A stretch of DNA of 64,000 bases, from the NCBI RefSeq assembly GCF_014323405.1, contig NZ_JACRWE010000004.1, forward strand, positions 1 to 64,000. Direction: 5' to 3'. Positions 34,763-43,475 of the stretch are shown piece by piece. How positions within the stretch are numbered: position 1 is the stretch's first letter; the number at the start of each line of letters is the position of its first letter. Both the position numbers and the translations under genes were made by a program. The notes under the pieces were generated by a model. It was not told the origin of the DNA. It saw only the letters and a program-made list of their open reading frames with translations, and made no database searches. Origin of the DNA: Romboutsia faecis. Its GTDB lineage: Bacteria; Bacillota; Clostridia; Peptostreptococcales; Peptostreptococcaceae.

Positions 34763-36523
34763 ATGCTAAAAAATGTAAAAAGGACTAAAATAGTTTGTAC
34801 TCTAGGACCAGCTTCAGATAGTGAAGAAGTTTTAACGAAGCTTGTTGAGAATGGATTAAATGTTTGTAGATTCAACTTCTCTCACGGTTCACATGAAGAA
34901 CATAAAGGAAGATTAGATACAGCTAAAAAAGTTAGGGAAAAATTAAATAAACCTGTAGCATTATTGCTAGATACTAAGGGCCCTGAAATAAGAACAGGAC
35001 AATTTGCAGATCCAGAAGTATTCTTAGAAGAAGGTAGTCAATTTACTATAACAATGAAAGATGTTGTAGGAACAAAAGAAATGTGTACAGTAAGCTACAA
35101 GGGTCTTGCTAATGATGTTAAAGCAGGGGATGTAATATTAATAGATGATGGCTTAGTAGGACTTAGAGTACAAGAAGTAAATGAAGATGACATAGTTTGC
35201 TTAGTTGAAAATTCAGGTATAGTTAAAAATCATAAAGGGGTAAATGTTCCTGGTGTTAAAATAAATCTACCAGCTATAACTCCTAAAGATATAAGTGATA
35301 TAGAATTTGGTATAAGTCAAGGAATAGATTTTATAGCTGCATCTTTCGTAAGAAAAGCATCAGATGTATTAGCTATAAGAGAAATATTAGAAAATAATAA
35401 TGCTACAGATATACAAATAATATCTAAAATAGAAAACCAAGAAGGTGTAGACAATTTAGAAGAAATATTAAAGGTATCTGATGGTATAATGGTAGCAAGA
35501 GGTGACCTAGGCGTTGAAATACCAACAGAGGAAATGCCTATCGTTCAAAAAATGATGATAAAAAAATGTAAAGAACTAGCAAAACCAGTTATAACTGCTA
35601 CTCAAATGCTTGATTCTATGATAAGAAATCCAAGACCAACAAGAGCTGAAGTAACGGATGTTGCAAATGCAATATACGATGGAACAGATGCAATAATGTT
35701 ATCTGGAGAAACTGCTGCAGGAAAATATCCAGTAGAAGCGGTAAAAACAATGGCTACAATAGCTAAGAGAACTGAAGAAACTTTAGAATATGCTAGATTA
35801 TTAAAAGAAAATTCTTCGAACAATGAAACAGTTACAGATGCTATAAGCTATGCGACTTGTTCAACTGCAGTTGCACTAAACGCATCAGCTATTGTAACAG
35901 CAACTTCTTCAGGATATACTGCAAAAATGGTATCTAAGTTTAGACCACAATCTCCAATAGTAGCTGCAACTGCAGATGAGAAGGTTATGAGACAATTAAA
36001 TCTTAGTTGGGGAGTTTATCCAGTTAAATCTGAATTAGCATCAAACACAGATGAAGTTATAGAAAACTCTATAGATTCAGCTAAAAAAGCTAATTATGTA
36101 AATGATGGAGAATTAGTTGTAGTAACAGCTGGAGTTCCAGTTGGAGTAAGTGGTACAACTAACTTGATTAAAGTTCATGTAATGAGCGAAGAAATAGTTC
36201 AAGGAATTGGAGTAGGTAACAAAACTGTAGAAGGTAAAGTTCGTATAGTTAATTCAGGAGAAGAGTGTGTGAACTTTGATGAAGGAGATATATTAATAAC
36301 TACTATGACTGATATAGAAATGAATCCTTATATCGAAAAAGCCGCTGCTATAGTTACGGAAGATGGAGGAATGACATCTCATGCAGCTATAGTTGGATTA
36401 AACTTAAATAAAGCTGTAGTAGTATCGGCTTCAAACATACTTAACTCAGTTAAAGATGGAGAAGTTATAACTGTGGATTCTTCTAGAGGTGCTATATACA
36501 GAGGATCAACAAGGGTTTTATAA
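34763..36523 (+). CDS. pyk: Pyruvate kinase with C-terminal PEP-utiliser domain
   Basis: Pyk makes pyruvate and ATP from phosphoenolpyruvate. At 586 aa it is about 110 residues longer than the E. coli type. The core has TKIVCTLGPAS, NVCRFNFSHGSHEEH, LLDTKGPEIRTG, IISKIENQEG, MVARGDLGVEIP and MLDSMIRNPRPTRAEVTDVA. The extra C-terminal domain (about 480-586) has the mobile PEP-utiliser motif EDGGMTSHAAIVG, as in Bacillus and Geobacillus enzymes. In PPDK-like proteins the His of TSHAA is phosphorylated; here its role is unproven. RBS AGGAGGAA. Confidence 0.97.
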   Translation: MLKNVKRTKIVCTLGPASDSEEVLTKLVENGLNVCRFNFSHGSHEEHKGRLDTAKKVREKLNKPVALLLDTKGPEIRTGQFADPEVFLEEGSQFTITMKDVVGTKEMCTVSYKGLANDVKAGDVILIDDGLVGLRVQEVNEDDIVCLVENSGIVKNHKGVNVPGVKINLPAITPKDISDIEFGISQGIDFIAASFVRKASDVLAIREILENNNATDIQIISKIENQEGVDNLEEILKVSDGIMVARGDLGVEIPTEEMPIVQKMMIKKCKELAKPVITATQMLDSMIRNPRPTRAEVTDVANAIYDGTDAIMLSGETAAGKYPVEAVKTMATIAKRTEETLEYARLLKENSSNNETVTDAISYATCSTAVALNASAIVTATSSGYTAKMVSKFRPQSPIVAATADEKVMRQLNLSWGVYPVKSELASNTDEVIENSIDSAKKANYVNDGELVVVTAGVPVGVSGTTNLIKVHVMSEEIVQGIGVGNKTVEGKVRIVNSGEECVNFDEGDILITTMTDIEMNPYIEKAAAIVTEDGGMTSHAAIVGLNLNKAVVVSASNILNSVKDGEVITVDSSRGAIYRGSTRVL

Positions 36524-36593
36524 AAATTGTGAATTATCAGAAAATACTTGAATGTTATGGAAAATAATGTTATTATGTATTTAAGTTATTTAT

Positions 36594-36630
36594 GCCACTA
36601 GGTTACTAGTAAACTTAGTGGCTATTTTAT
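36594..36630 (+). terminator. Hairpin after pyk, shared with the second transporter leader
   Basis: GCCACTAGGTT (36594-36604) pairs with AACTTAGTGGC (36612-36622), one G-U pair, then TATTTTAT. A related hairpin with the same flanks occurs at 39314-39334 before the second NSS gene, so this element may belong to the duplicated transporter unit as much as to pyk. Confidence 0.6.
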
Positions 36631-36728
36631 AACCTTAAATTTACAGAAAATTTAAAAAAGTTAAAAATATATAATGTATACAATCTACATTTTTATTATA
36701 TTAACAATTAAAAAAGGAGGGATATATA

Positions 36729-38294
36729 ATGACTGAAAGTAGAGAAAACTGGGGATCAAAAATCGGTCTTATATTAGCAATGGCAGGAAATGCTGTTGGA
36801 CTAGGGAACTTCTGGAGATTCCCTTATGTAGCTGCTTCTAATGGAGGCGGAGCATTTATGGTGCCGTACTTCTTTGCACTAATAGTCATAGGAATACCTA
36901 TAATGTTAGTTGAGTGGAGTATAGGTCGTTATGGAGGAAAACATGGGCATGGAACACTTGGTCCAATGATGTATATACAAGCAAAACAAGCCATGTCTCC
37001 TAAAAAGGCAATTATAGTAGGTTCATTATGTGGAATGATAGCATTTGCAGTAACAATATTAGTTAATTCTTATTATAATCATATAATAGGTTGGTCATTA
37101 GGATTTGCAATACACTCACTACTTGGTACATACAAATCAGATCCAGGCGCATTTTTTGGAGCATATGTGCAAGATCCAAAGATGTTAGTATTTTGGGTAA
37201 TATCATTAGGAATATTAGCAACTGCAGTAATGAAGGGTATACAAGATGGTATAGAATCATGGGCAAAGATAATGATGCCTGTACTTTACGTATTTGGTAT
37301 TATATTAGGAATAAGAGCTTTAACACTAGGTTCACCGATTAACCCAGACTGGAGTTCCTTAAAAGGTTTAAATTTTGTTTGGAATCCAGATTTTAGTCAA
37401 TTATCTTGGAGTTCAGCAATAGCTGCAGCAGGTCAAATATTCTTTACATTATCTTTAGGAATGGGGATTATACAAAACTATGCTTCATACCTAAAACCAG
37501 ATGAAGATATAATAACTGCATCAGTAGCTACAGTATCATTAAATGAATTTGCAGAAGTTGTATTAGGTGGTACTGCAGTTATACCTATAGCATATGCATT
37601 TTTAGGACCAGAAGGTATAAAAGGGAGTATAGGCTTGGCATTTATGGCTTTACCAAATGTATTTAGTACTATGACTGGTGGAGGAATATTTGGAGCTTTA
37701 TGGTTCTTATTATTATTCTTTGCTGGTATAACATCAGCTATAGCAATGTACAACTACTTAGTCGCATTACTAGAAGAAGATGCCGGTATAGATAGAAAAA
37801 AAGGTGCTTGGATTGTTTTTATAGGGTACTTAATAGTAGGAGCACCGATAGCTTTAGAATCAGTACTAACTAAAAGTGCAAATCTAATGTACTTTACAGA
37901 AGTTGATAACTGGATAGGGAACTATTTATTAATAGTCTTAGGATTAATAGAGATAGTAGTTATTGGATGGTGTGTAAAAGATAGTGCACTTGAAGAAATG
38001 AATAAAGGTGGGTTATGGAAGGTACCAAAATGGTTCTTTAGATTATTCCATCAGTTCTTAACTCCAGTAACAATAATAACTTTCTTAGTATTCTTTACAA
38101 GAGATTATTGGATACAAGGAAACTTTAAATTAATACCATCGTATGTTTCATCAACACCGGAGTTTATTCCTTGGGTTAACTTGGGTAGAGCAGTGGTAAT
38201 TATAGTTCTTGTTATAGGATTTATACAATCTTATAAATCAATTAAAAGTAAATATACTAAAGAAATAGAAAATAATAAGGCTATGAATTTATAA
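36729..38294 (+). CDS. Sodium-dependent NSS-family transporter, copy A
   Basis: This 521-aa membrane protein belongs to the neurotransmitter:sodium symporter family (LeuT fold). It shows the Na/substrate-site motif GNAVGLGNFWRFPYVAASNGGG at residues about 18-39 (quoted here in part: GLGNFWRFPYV), IGIPIMLVEWSIGRYGG in TM2 and about 12 hydrophobic segments, including FFTLSLGMGIIQNYASY. The 31-aa MetS-like gene follows after 13 bp, which points to the MetPS type (methionine/alanine importer of Corynebacterium). The substrate is inferred as a neutral amino acid. RBS AAAGGAGGGATATATA. Confidence 0.93.
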   Translation: MTESRENWGSKIGLILAMAGNAVGLGNFWRFPYVAASNGGGAFMVPYFFALIVIGIPIMLVEWSIGRYGGKHGHGTLGPMMYIQAKQAMSPKKAIIVGSLCGMIAFAVTILVNSYYNHIIGWSLGFAIHSLLGTYKSDPGAFFGAYVQDPKMLVFWVISLGILATAVMKGIQDGIESWAKIMMPVLYVFGIILGIRALTLGSPINPDWSSLKGLNFVWNPDFSQLSWSSAIAAAGQIFFTLSLGMGIIQNYASYLKPDEDIITASVATVSLNEFAEVVLGGTAVIPIAYAFLGPEGIKGSIGLAFMALPNVFSTMTGGGIFGALWFLLLFFAGITSAIAMYNYLVALLEEDAGIDRKKGAWIVFIGYLIVGAPIALESVLTKSANLMYFTEVDNWIGNYLLIVLGLIEIVVIGWCVKDSALEEMNKGGLWKVPKWFFRLFHQFLTPVTIITFLVFFTRDYWIQGNFKLIPSYVSSTPEFIPWVNLGRAVVIIVLVIGFIQSYKSIKSKYTKEIENNKAMNL

Positions 38295-38307
38295 GGAGAT
38301 GATATAT

Positions 38308-38403
38308 ATGACTAGTTCAGCATGGTTATTTTTAGGTTGCATATGGACTACAATATTTACAACTATAGCAATATCAATGAAAAAAATAATAAAAAATCAA
38401 TAG
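38308..38403 (+). CDS. MetS-like small subunit of the NSS transporter, copy A (31 aa)
   Basis: This tiny ORF is below usual gene-caller limits. ATG at 38308 has AAGGAGATG upstream at 38293-38301. The product starts MTSSAWLFLGCIWTTIF, continues with TTIAISM and ends in a lysine-rich tail (KKIIKNQ): one membrane helix with a positive inside end. This fits the MetS family, which forms the small subunit of methionine/alanine NSS importers. The partner copy B at 41093 is also 31 aa with the same pattern (MTGAAWGFMISIWV...GVSMNTIMK). Conservation of size and position in both units supports a real gene. Confidence 0.85.
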   Translation: MTSSAWLFLGCIWTTIFTTIAISMKKIIKNQ

Positions 38404-38411
38404 AATAAATC

Positions 38412-38462
38412 AAGGGGTGTATTATAAGAGATGTGTTAAAATGAGGCGAATAACCCTTTTTA
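38412..38462 (+). terminator. Possible terminator between metS copy A and the third gene
   Basis: AAGGGGT (38412-38418) pairs with ACCCTTTT (38453-38460) across a long loop, followed by Ts. The corresponding place in unit B has a much stronger terminator (41212-41246). Confidence 0.5.
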
Positions 38463-38526
38463 AGACAAGCTCTATGAATATACTCCTTTTTAACAATTAA
38501 GAATGGACAACATTGGAGGTGTTTTT

Positions 38527-39225
38527 TTGAAGACAAATTTAATTTTAAGTACAGTTAATCAATTATTAGAAGAGATAAATAAGGTAAGAACAATAAAAGA
38601 GAATAAAGTTAAGAAATATAAAAAAGAATTGAAAATTATAATGTCAGAGTATGAAAAAATAGATATAGAAGAGAATTTAAAAAAACAATATAATCAATTA
38701 AATTCAAAAGGTATAGAACTGTTGCAAGGGTTAAGAAATAATAAAAAACAAGATAAAAATAAAGTAGAACATAGTATAGAAGTGTATATAAGATATCTAA
38801 ATGCATCTTTATATGACTTTCAAGGCAAGACTATATATCTAAAAAAATATATAACAAGCTTTTTATTTTCATCAATATTATTTTTAGCACTATCTCCGCA
38901 GTTTTATGGATTTATTCTTCCTATATTATTCTTCTTACCGATATATATGGGATTAAAAGGTGTTAAGCAAAGATCAATTACAGGATTTTACATGACAATG
39001 AGTGTGGTACCAGTAGGTATTATGACAGCTGTAACATGGATAAGATATGGTATAAATGCTAAATCAAATTATAATGAATTTGTACAAGCGATAGTTAATG
39101 ATGGAGTATCTTTAAATTTAGCTAAAAATTTAGTTTGGATAGGCCCGTTATTAGGAAGTATATTACTAGGGCTTTCATTACTACAAATTTATAGAGGGAT
39201 TAAAGCTAAAAATTTATTTATATAA
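38527..39225 (+). CDS. Uncharacterised four-helix membrane protein, copy A
   Basis: I do not recognise the family. Start: TTG at 38527 after TTGGAGGTG, chosen because it gives 232 aa, exactly the length of copy B, and aligns the N-terminus (KTNLILSTVNQLLEEINK versus NTKLVLSTIDQLLKEVNK). Residues 1-105 are charged and helical, likely coiled coil (QQYNQLNSKGIELL is shared by both copies). Four hydrophobic segments follow: SFLFSSILFLALSPQF, IILPILFFLPIYMGL-like, GFYMTMSVVPVGIMTAVTW and a last one near the end. The conserved KGVKQRS loop faces the cytosol in a simple topology. It always follows an NSS-MetS pair here. Confidence 0.75.
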   Translation: MKTNLILSTVNQLLEEINKVRTIKENKVKKYKKELKIIMSEYEKIDIEENLKKQYNQLNSKGIELLQGLRNNKKQDKNKVEHSIEVYIRYLNASLYDFQGKTIYLKKYITSFLFSSILFLALSPQFYGFILPILFFLPIYMGLKGVKQRSITGFYMTMSVVPVGIMTAVTWIRYGINAKSNYNEFVQAIVNDGVSLNLAKNLVWIGPLLGSILLGLSLLQIYRGIKAKNLFI

Positions 39226-39302
39226 AATATAATTATATGATAGAATGTAATATTAAAAAAAGATTGAAAATTAGATAGTAAGCTGTTATCATATGCTTAA
39301 GT

Positions 39303-39340
39303 TATAATATATAAGCCACTAAATCATAGTGGCTATTTTT
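39303..39340 (+). promoter_or_regulatory. -10 element and hairpin in the leader of NSS copy B
   Basis: TATAAT at 39303-39308 is followed by AGCCACTA (39314-39321) pairing with TAGTGGCT (39327-39334), then ATTTTT. It could be the terminator of the upstream gene or a 5' hairpin of the NSS mRNA. Confidence 0.5.
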
Positions 39341-39371
39341 AAAACATTATTTATCTGAAAATTCAGTTAAT

Positions 39372-39419
39372 TAATTTAATTATATATCTATGAATTTTAT
39401 TATATATATAATTAAATTA
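39372..39419. repeat. Long AT-only inverted repeat before NSS copy B
   Basis: TAATTTAATTATATA (39372-39386) is the reverse complement of TATATAATTAAATTA (39405-39419). In this AT-rich context it may be chance, but 15 perfect pairs lie 50 bp before the RBS. Confidence 0.35.
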
Positions 39420-39470
39420 TTCATAATATATATTTTTTTTTCATATGTATTACTAAAAGGGGGGGAATAA

Positions 39471-41048
39471 ATGACTGAAAATAGAGAGAATTGGGGCTCC
39501 AAAATAGGTCTTATATTAGCAATGGCAGGCAATGCTGTTGGTCTAGGAAATTTCTGGAGGTTTCCTTATGTAGCTGCTTCTAATGGTGGAGGCGCGTTTA
39601 TGATACCATACTTCTTTGCACTAATAGTAATAGGTATACCTGTAATGTTAGTAGAATGGAGTATAGGACGCTATGGTGGTAAATATGGACACGGAACATT
39701 AGGACCTATGATGTATTTACAAGCGAAACAGGCGATGAAACCTAAAAAAGCAATTATTGTAGGGGCACTATGTGGAATGATAGCATTTGGAGTTACTATA
39801 TTAGTTAACTCTTATTACAATCATATTATAGGATGGTCATTAGGATTTGCATTTAATTCATTAATTGGAGGATATAATAGTGACCCAGGAGCTTTTTTTG
39901 CAAATTATATCCAAGATCCAAAGAATCTAATATTCTGGGTTATTGCACTATGTTTTTTATCTTATGCAGTAATGAGAGGAATACAAAAAGGTATAGAGTC
40001 ATGGGCTAAGATAATGATGCCTACTCTATATGTATTTGGTATTATATTAGCAATTAGATCGTTAACACTTGGAACTCCTGTTGACCCCGATTGGAGTTCG
40101 TTAGCAGGATTGAATTTTATATGGAATCCAGACTTTAGTGCGCTATCTTGGAGTTCAGCAATAGCTGCAGCAGGCCAAATATTCTTTACATTATCTTTAG
40201 GAATGGGGATTATACAAAATTATGCTTCATACTTAAAACCAGATGAAGATATAATAACTGCATCAGTAGCTACAGTATCATTAAATGAATTTGCAGAAGT
40301 AATATTAGGTGGTACAGCTGTTATACCTATAGCTTATGCTTTCTTAGGACCAGATGGTATAAAAGGAAGTATAGGTTTAGCATTCATGGTATTACCGAAT
40401 GTATTTACTACGATGACTGGTGGAGGAATATTTGGAGCCATATGGTTCTTATTATTATTCTTTGCTGGTATAACATCGGCTATAGCAATGTATAACTATT
40501 TAGTGGCATTATTAGAAGAAGATGCTGGTATAGATAGAAAGAAAGGTGCATGGCTAGTATTAATTGGTTATTTAATTGTTGGAGCACCGATAGCACTGGA
40601 AAGCATATTAACTAAGAGTGCAAACTTAGTATACTTTACGGAAGTTGACAACTGGATAGGTAACTATATATTAATAGTTCTAGGATTAATTGAAATAGTA
40701 GTAATTGGATGGTGCATTAAAGATAGAGCGTTAGATGAGATGAATAGAGGAGGATTATGGAAAGTACCAAAATGGTTTTTTAGATTATTTCATCAATTTT
40801 TAACACCTGTTACAATAATTACATTCTTAATATTCTTTACAAGAGATTATTGGGTACAAGGAAACTTTAAAGTTATACCAAGTTATATAGCAGATATACC
40901 AGAGTTTGCCATTTGGGTTAATTTAGGTAGAGTAGTAGTATTTGGTGTTTTATTAATAGGATTTATTCAATCGTATAAATCTATAAAGACTAAATATTCA
41001 AAAGAAATAGAATCAAATAAGTATAATGATAAACAGACTAATAAGTAA
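39471..41048 (+). CDS. Sodium-dependent NSS-family transporter, copy B
   Basis: This 525-aa paralogue of copy A has nearly the same sequence throughout, including GLGNFWRFPYV, IEWSIGRYGG-like TM2 and the stretch FFTLSLGMGIIQNYASYLKP. Differences are spread out (for example LMYFTEV in A and LVYFTEV in B; SPINPDWSS and TPVDPDWSS), so both are under selection and could differ in affinity or regulation. The 31-aa MetS-like gene follows 44 bp later. RBS GGGGGGGAA. Substrate inferred as neutral amino acid. Confidence 0.93.
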   Translation: MTENRENWGSKIGLILAMAGNAVGLGNFWRFPYVAASNGGGAFMIPYFFALIVIGIPVMLVEWSIGRYGGKYGHGTLGPMMYLQAKQAMKPKKAIIVGALCGMIAFGVTILVNSYYNHIIGWSLGFAFNSLIGGYNSDPGAFFANYIQDPKNLIFWVIALCFLSYAVMRGIQKGIESWAKIMMPTLYVFGIILAIRSLTLGTPVDPDWSSLAGLNFIWNPDFSALSWSSAIAAAGQIFFTLSLGMGIIQNYASYLKPDEDIITASVATVSLNEFAEVILGGTAVIPIAYAFLGPDGIKGSIGLAFMVLPNVFTTMTGGGIFGAIWFLLLFFAGITSAIAMYNYLVALLEEDAGIDRKKGAWLVLIGYLIVGAPIALESILTKSANLVYFTEVDNWIGNYILIVLGLIEIVVIGWCIKDRALDEMNRGGLWKVPKWFFRLFHQFLTPVTIITFLIFFTRDYWVQGNFKVIPSYIADIPEFAIWVNLGRVVVFGVLLIGFIQSYKSIKTKYSKEIESNKYNDKQTNK

Positions 41049-41092
41049 AACCAATATCCATAAGAAGTAAATCTATAAAGGAGGAGAACTTT

Positions 41093-41188
41093 ATGACTGG
41101 AGCTGCGTGGGGATTTATGATAAGTATATGGGTTATAATATTTGGAACTATAGGTGTATCAATGAATACAATAATGAAAGATAAGTAA
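41093..41188 (+). CDS. MetS-like small subunit, copy B (31 aa)
   Basis: ATG at 41093 follows AAAGGAGGAGAAC (41078-41090). The product begins MTGAAWGFMISIWVIIFGTI, then GVSMNTIMKDK: one membrane helix with a positively charged C-terminus. It matches copy A at 38308 in length and layout. A perfect terminator lies 24 bp downstream, so the transporter and this subunit form one transcript that mostly stops before the third gene. Confidence 0.85.
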   Translation: MTGAAWGFMISIWVIIFGTIGVSMNTIMKDK

Positions 41189-41211
41189 AATAAGATAAAG
41201 TTCAGATAAAT

Positions 41212-41246
41212 AAAAACCCTACTTACAATTTAGGTAGGGTTTTTTA
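41212..41246 (+). terminator. Strong terminator between metS copy B and the third gene
   Basis: AAAAACCCTAC (41212-41222) pairs with GTAGGGTTTTT (41234-41244) with an 11-base loop and a T-run. Confidence 0.9.
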
Positions 41247-41278
41247 TATAATAGAGTAGAGCAAAGGGGGAAAATATA

Positions 41279-41977
41279 ATGAATACTAAATTAGTTTTAA
41301 GCACGATAGACCAATTATTAAAAGAAGTAAATAAAGCAAAGTCTATAAGTGATAAGAAAAAAGAAAAAATTATTAAGTCATTAAAGGATGTACATATAAA
41401 ATATGAGGATCTGGAAGTACCAGAAGAATTAAAGCAACAATATAATCAGTTAAACTCAAAAGGTATAGAGTTAGTAAAAGAGTTAAGAAATTCAAAAATA
41501 GATAATAAAAATGAGATAGAAAATAATATAGAAACCTATATTAGATATTTAAAAGCATCGGTTTTTGATTTTGAAGGGCGTAATAATTATCTTAGAAAAT
41601 ATATAACAAGTTTCTTATTTTCATCAATATTATTTTTAGCTTTATCGCCACAGTTTTATGGATTTATACTTCCTGTATTATTCTTTTTGCCAATATACTT
41701 AGGTTTAAAAGGTGTGAAACAAAGATCGATGACTGGATTTTATATGACAATGAGTGTAGTGCCTGTAGCATTTATGACGGCTGCAACATGGATTCGATAT
41801 GGAATTAGTGCAAGTAAGGATTATACTCGAGCAGTAGCATCGATAGTAGAAAGTGGAGTATCTCAAAATCTAGCGCAAAATTTGGTATGGATAGGACCTT
41901 TATTTGGAGTTTTATTGTTATTATTTTCAATAATACAGCTATACAGAGGATTTAAAAGTAAAGATTTATTTATTTAA
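41279..41977 (+). CDS. Uncharacterised four-helix membrane protein, copy B
   Basis: The 232-aa paralogue of 38527-39225; I do not recognise the family. ATG at 41279 with AAAGGGGGAAAA upstream. It shares a charged helical N-terminal half (about residues 1-107), the segments SFLFSSILFLALSPQFYGF, LKGVKQRSMTGFYMTMSVVP, WIRYGI, and a C-terminal hydrophobic helix (WIGPLFGVLLLLFSIIQLY) with the end GFKSKDLFI. Hydrophobic parts are better conserved between the copies than the N-terminal half. A terminator separates it from the transporter genes, so its expression may be independent. Confidence 0.75.
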   Translation: MNTKLVLSTIDQLLKEVNKAKSISDKKKEKIIKSLKDVHIKYEDLEVPEELKQQYNQLNSKGIELVKELRNSKIDNKNEIENNIETYIRYLKASVFDFEGRNNYLRKYITSFLFSSILFLALSPQFYGFILPVLFFLPIYLGLKGVKQRSMTGFYMTMSVVPVAFMTAATWIRYGISASKDYTRAVASIVESGVSQNLAQNLVWIGPLFGVLLLLFSIIQLYRGFKSKDLFI

Positions 41978-42001
41978 GGGCTTTATAAGCCCTTGTTTTT
42001 T
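41976..42001 (+). terminator. Terminator after copy B membrane protein
   Basis: AAGGGCT/AGCCCTT stem right after the stop codon, followed by TGTTTTTTT. Confidence 0.88.
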
Positions 42002-42054
42002 TGGTAAAATAAATTCTTGTAGTTTCTTAAAAAATATGTACGGAGGATTAACCT

Positions 42055-43416
42055 ATGTTGTCAAAAAATAAAGAGTATGTAGTAGATATAGTTGATATAG
42101 GTCAGGGTGGAGTTGGAATAGGTAAATACGATGGATTTACAGTGTTTGTAGATGGCGGACTAATAAAAGATAAAGTTAAGGTAAGAATTAATAAATCTAA
42201 AAAGAATTATGCAGTGGGAGATATAGTTGAAATAATAGAAGAATCTCCGTTTAGAGTAAAAAGAAAATGTAGTGACAATCTAAAAGATTGTGGAGGATGC
42301 CAAATTCAAGAATTAGACTATCAAAAACAACTTGATATAAAAACAAATGAAGTAAAACAAGTTATAAGTAGAATCGGAAAATTAGAAAATGTAGTAATTC
42401 ATGACACTTTAGGAATGGAGGAGCCAGTAAGATATAGAAATAAAGCTCAATTCCCAATCCAAAAGGTTAATAATAATCCATTAATAGGTTTTTATAAAAA
42501 GAAAAGTCATGATATAATACCTACTGATAAATGTATAATACAACATGAGATAAATGATAAAATCATGAAAATAATTAAAACTTATATAAATGCATATAAG
42601 GTTAGTGTATATGATGAAAAATCTCATACAGGAGTTTTGAGACATTTAGTAACAAAAGTAGGGTTTACAACAAATGAAGTGATGGTTGTTTTAGTTGCTA
42701 ATGGTAAGAAATTACCGTATTTAAAAGAGTTAGCATCTGTACTAGAAGAAAATGTGCCAGGGTTTAAAACTTTAGTTGTAAATGTCAATAGAGAAAAAAC
42801 TAATGTTATATTAGGTAGAGAAAATATAGTTGTTTATGGAAACGGAAAAATAAATGATTATATAGGAGAATTAGTATTTGAAATATCTCCACTATCATTC
42901 TTCCAAGTTAATCCTATTCAAACTGAAGTTTTATATAATAAGGCTTTAGAATATGCGGATTTAAAGGAAGATGATACTGTATTTGATATATACTGTGGAA
43001 TAGGAACAATATCTTTATTCTTAGCTCAAAAAGCTAAAAAAGTATATGGTATAGAGATAGTTGAAGATGCTATTAAAGATGCAAAAATAAATGCTAATTT
43101 AAATAATCTAGATAACGTTGAATTCTATGTAGGAAAAGCTGAAGAAGTAGTTCCTAAGATGTATAAAGAAGGTAAGAGAGCTAATGTTGTTGTTGTTGAT
43201 CCTCCAAGAAAAGGATGCGATGAAAAGGTTCTTGATACTATAGTTTCTATGAAACCAGATAGGGTTGTATATGTTTCTTGTAACCCATCTACTTTAGCTA
43301 GAGATTTAGCTTATTTAGATGAAAGAGGATATAAGTGTTCAGAGATACAACCAGTAGATATGTTCCCTCATACAATGCACGTTGAAAGTGTTGCTAAGCT
43401 TGAAAGAATTAAATAA
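42055..43416 (+). CDS. rlmD: RNA (uracil-5-)-methyltransferase, RlmD/RlmCD/TrmA family
   Basis: This enzyme methylates a uridine at C5 in 23S rRNA (or tRNA, in TrmFO-independent relatives). The 453-aa protein has an N-terminal TRAM domain (VDIVDIGQGGVGIGKYDGF), an Fe-S cysteine set (CSDNLKDCGGCQIQ near residues 75-90), SAM motifs FDIYCGIGTISLFLAQKAK and VVVDPPRKGCD, and catalytic YVSCNPSTLARDL with the nucleophilic Cys. The nearest named relatives are RumA/YefA. Whether it is RlmC, RlmD or dual cannot be told here. Single-gene unit with terminators on both sides. Confidence 0.92.
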   Translation: MLSKNKEYVVDIVDIGQGGVGIGKYDGFTVFVDGGLIKDKVKVRINKSKKNYAVGDIVEIIEESPFRVKRKCSDNLKDCGGCQIQELDYQKQLDIKTNEVKQVISRIGKLENVVIHDTLGMEEPVRYRNKAQFPIQKVNNNPLIGFYKKKSHDIIPTDKCIIQHEINDKIMKIIKTYINAYKVSVYDEKSHTGVLRHLVTKVGFTTNEVMVVLVANGKKLPYLKELASVLEENVPGFKTLVVNVNREKTNVILGRENIVVYGNGKINDYIGELVFEISPLSFFQVNPIQTEVLYNKALEYADLKEDDTVFDIYCGIGTISLFLAQKAKKVYGIEIVEDAIKDAKINANLNNLDNVEFYVGKAEEVVPKMYKEGKRANVVVVDPPRKGCDEKVLDTIVSMKPDRVVYVSCNPSTLARDLAYLDERGYKCSEIQPVDMFPHTMHVESVAKLERIK

Positions 43417-43429
43417 TTTTTAAAAATAG

Positions 43430-43475
43430 ACCGATATATATATACTAAATATTAGCATATGTATATCGGTTTTTA
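43430..43475 (+). terminator. Terminator after the RNA methyltransferase gene
   Basis: ACCGATATATA pairs with the later TATATCGGT (43462-43470), followed by TTTTAATTT. Confidence 0.85.

Larger units (their letters stand above)
36568..39225 (+). repeat. Tandem duplication unit A (NSS transporter-MetS-membrane protein)
   Basis: The segment holds leader hairpin, transporter, 31-aa subunit and a 232-aa membrane protein in order. The same order recurs in unit B (39284-41977) with strong similarity in proteins and leader (TGTTAT...TTAAGTTAT, then a GCCACTA/TAGTGGC hairpin). The copies differ at many codons, so the duplication is not recent. Confidence 0.85.
39284..41977 (+). repeat. Tandem duplication unit B
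   Basis: Second copy of the unit described at 36568-39225. Besides the three genes it repeats the leader element TGTTATCATATGCTTAAGTTAT-like (39284-39305) and the GCCACTA/TAGTGGC hairpin. Confidence 0.85.

Noticed and set aside
36631..36728. S-box or T-box riboswitch before the MetPS-like genes
   Set aside because: Neither conserved core nor specifier-loop structures are visible in either leader; the only hairpin is the short GCCACTA stem.
39372..39419. AT-only inverted repeat as a mobile-element end
   Set aside because: No target-site duplication, transposase or second copy is present.
36729..41977. Tandem NSS units as an assembly error
   Set aside because: The copies differ at many codons and in spacers and terminators, so they are real diverged paralogues.
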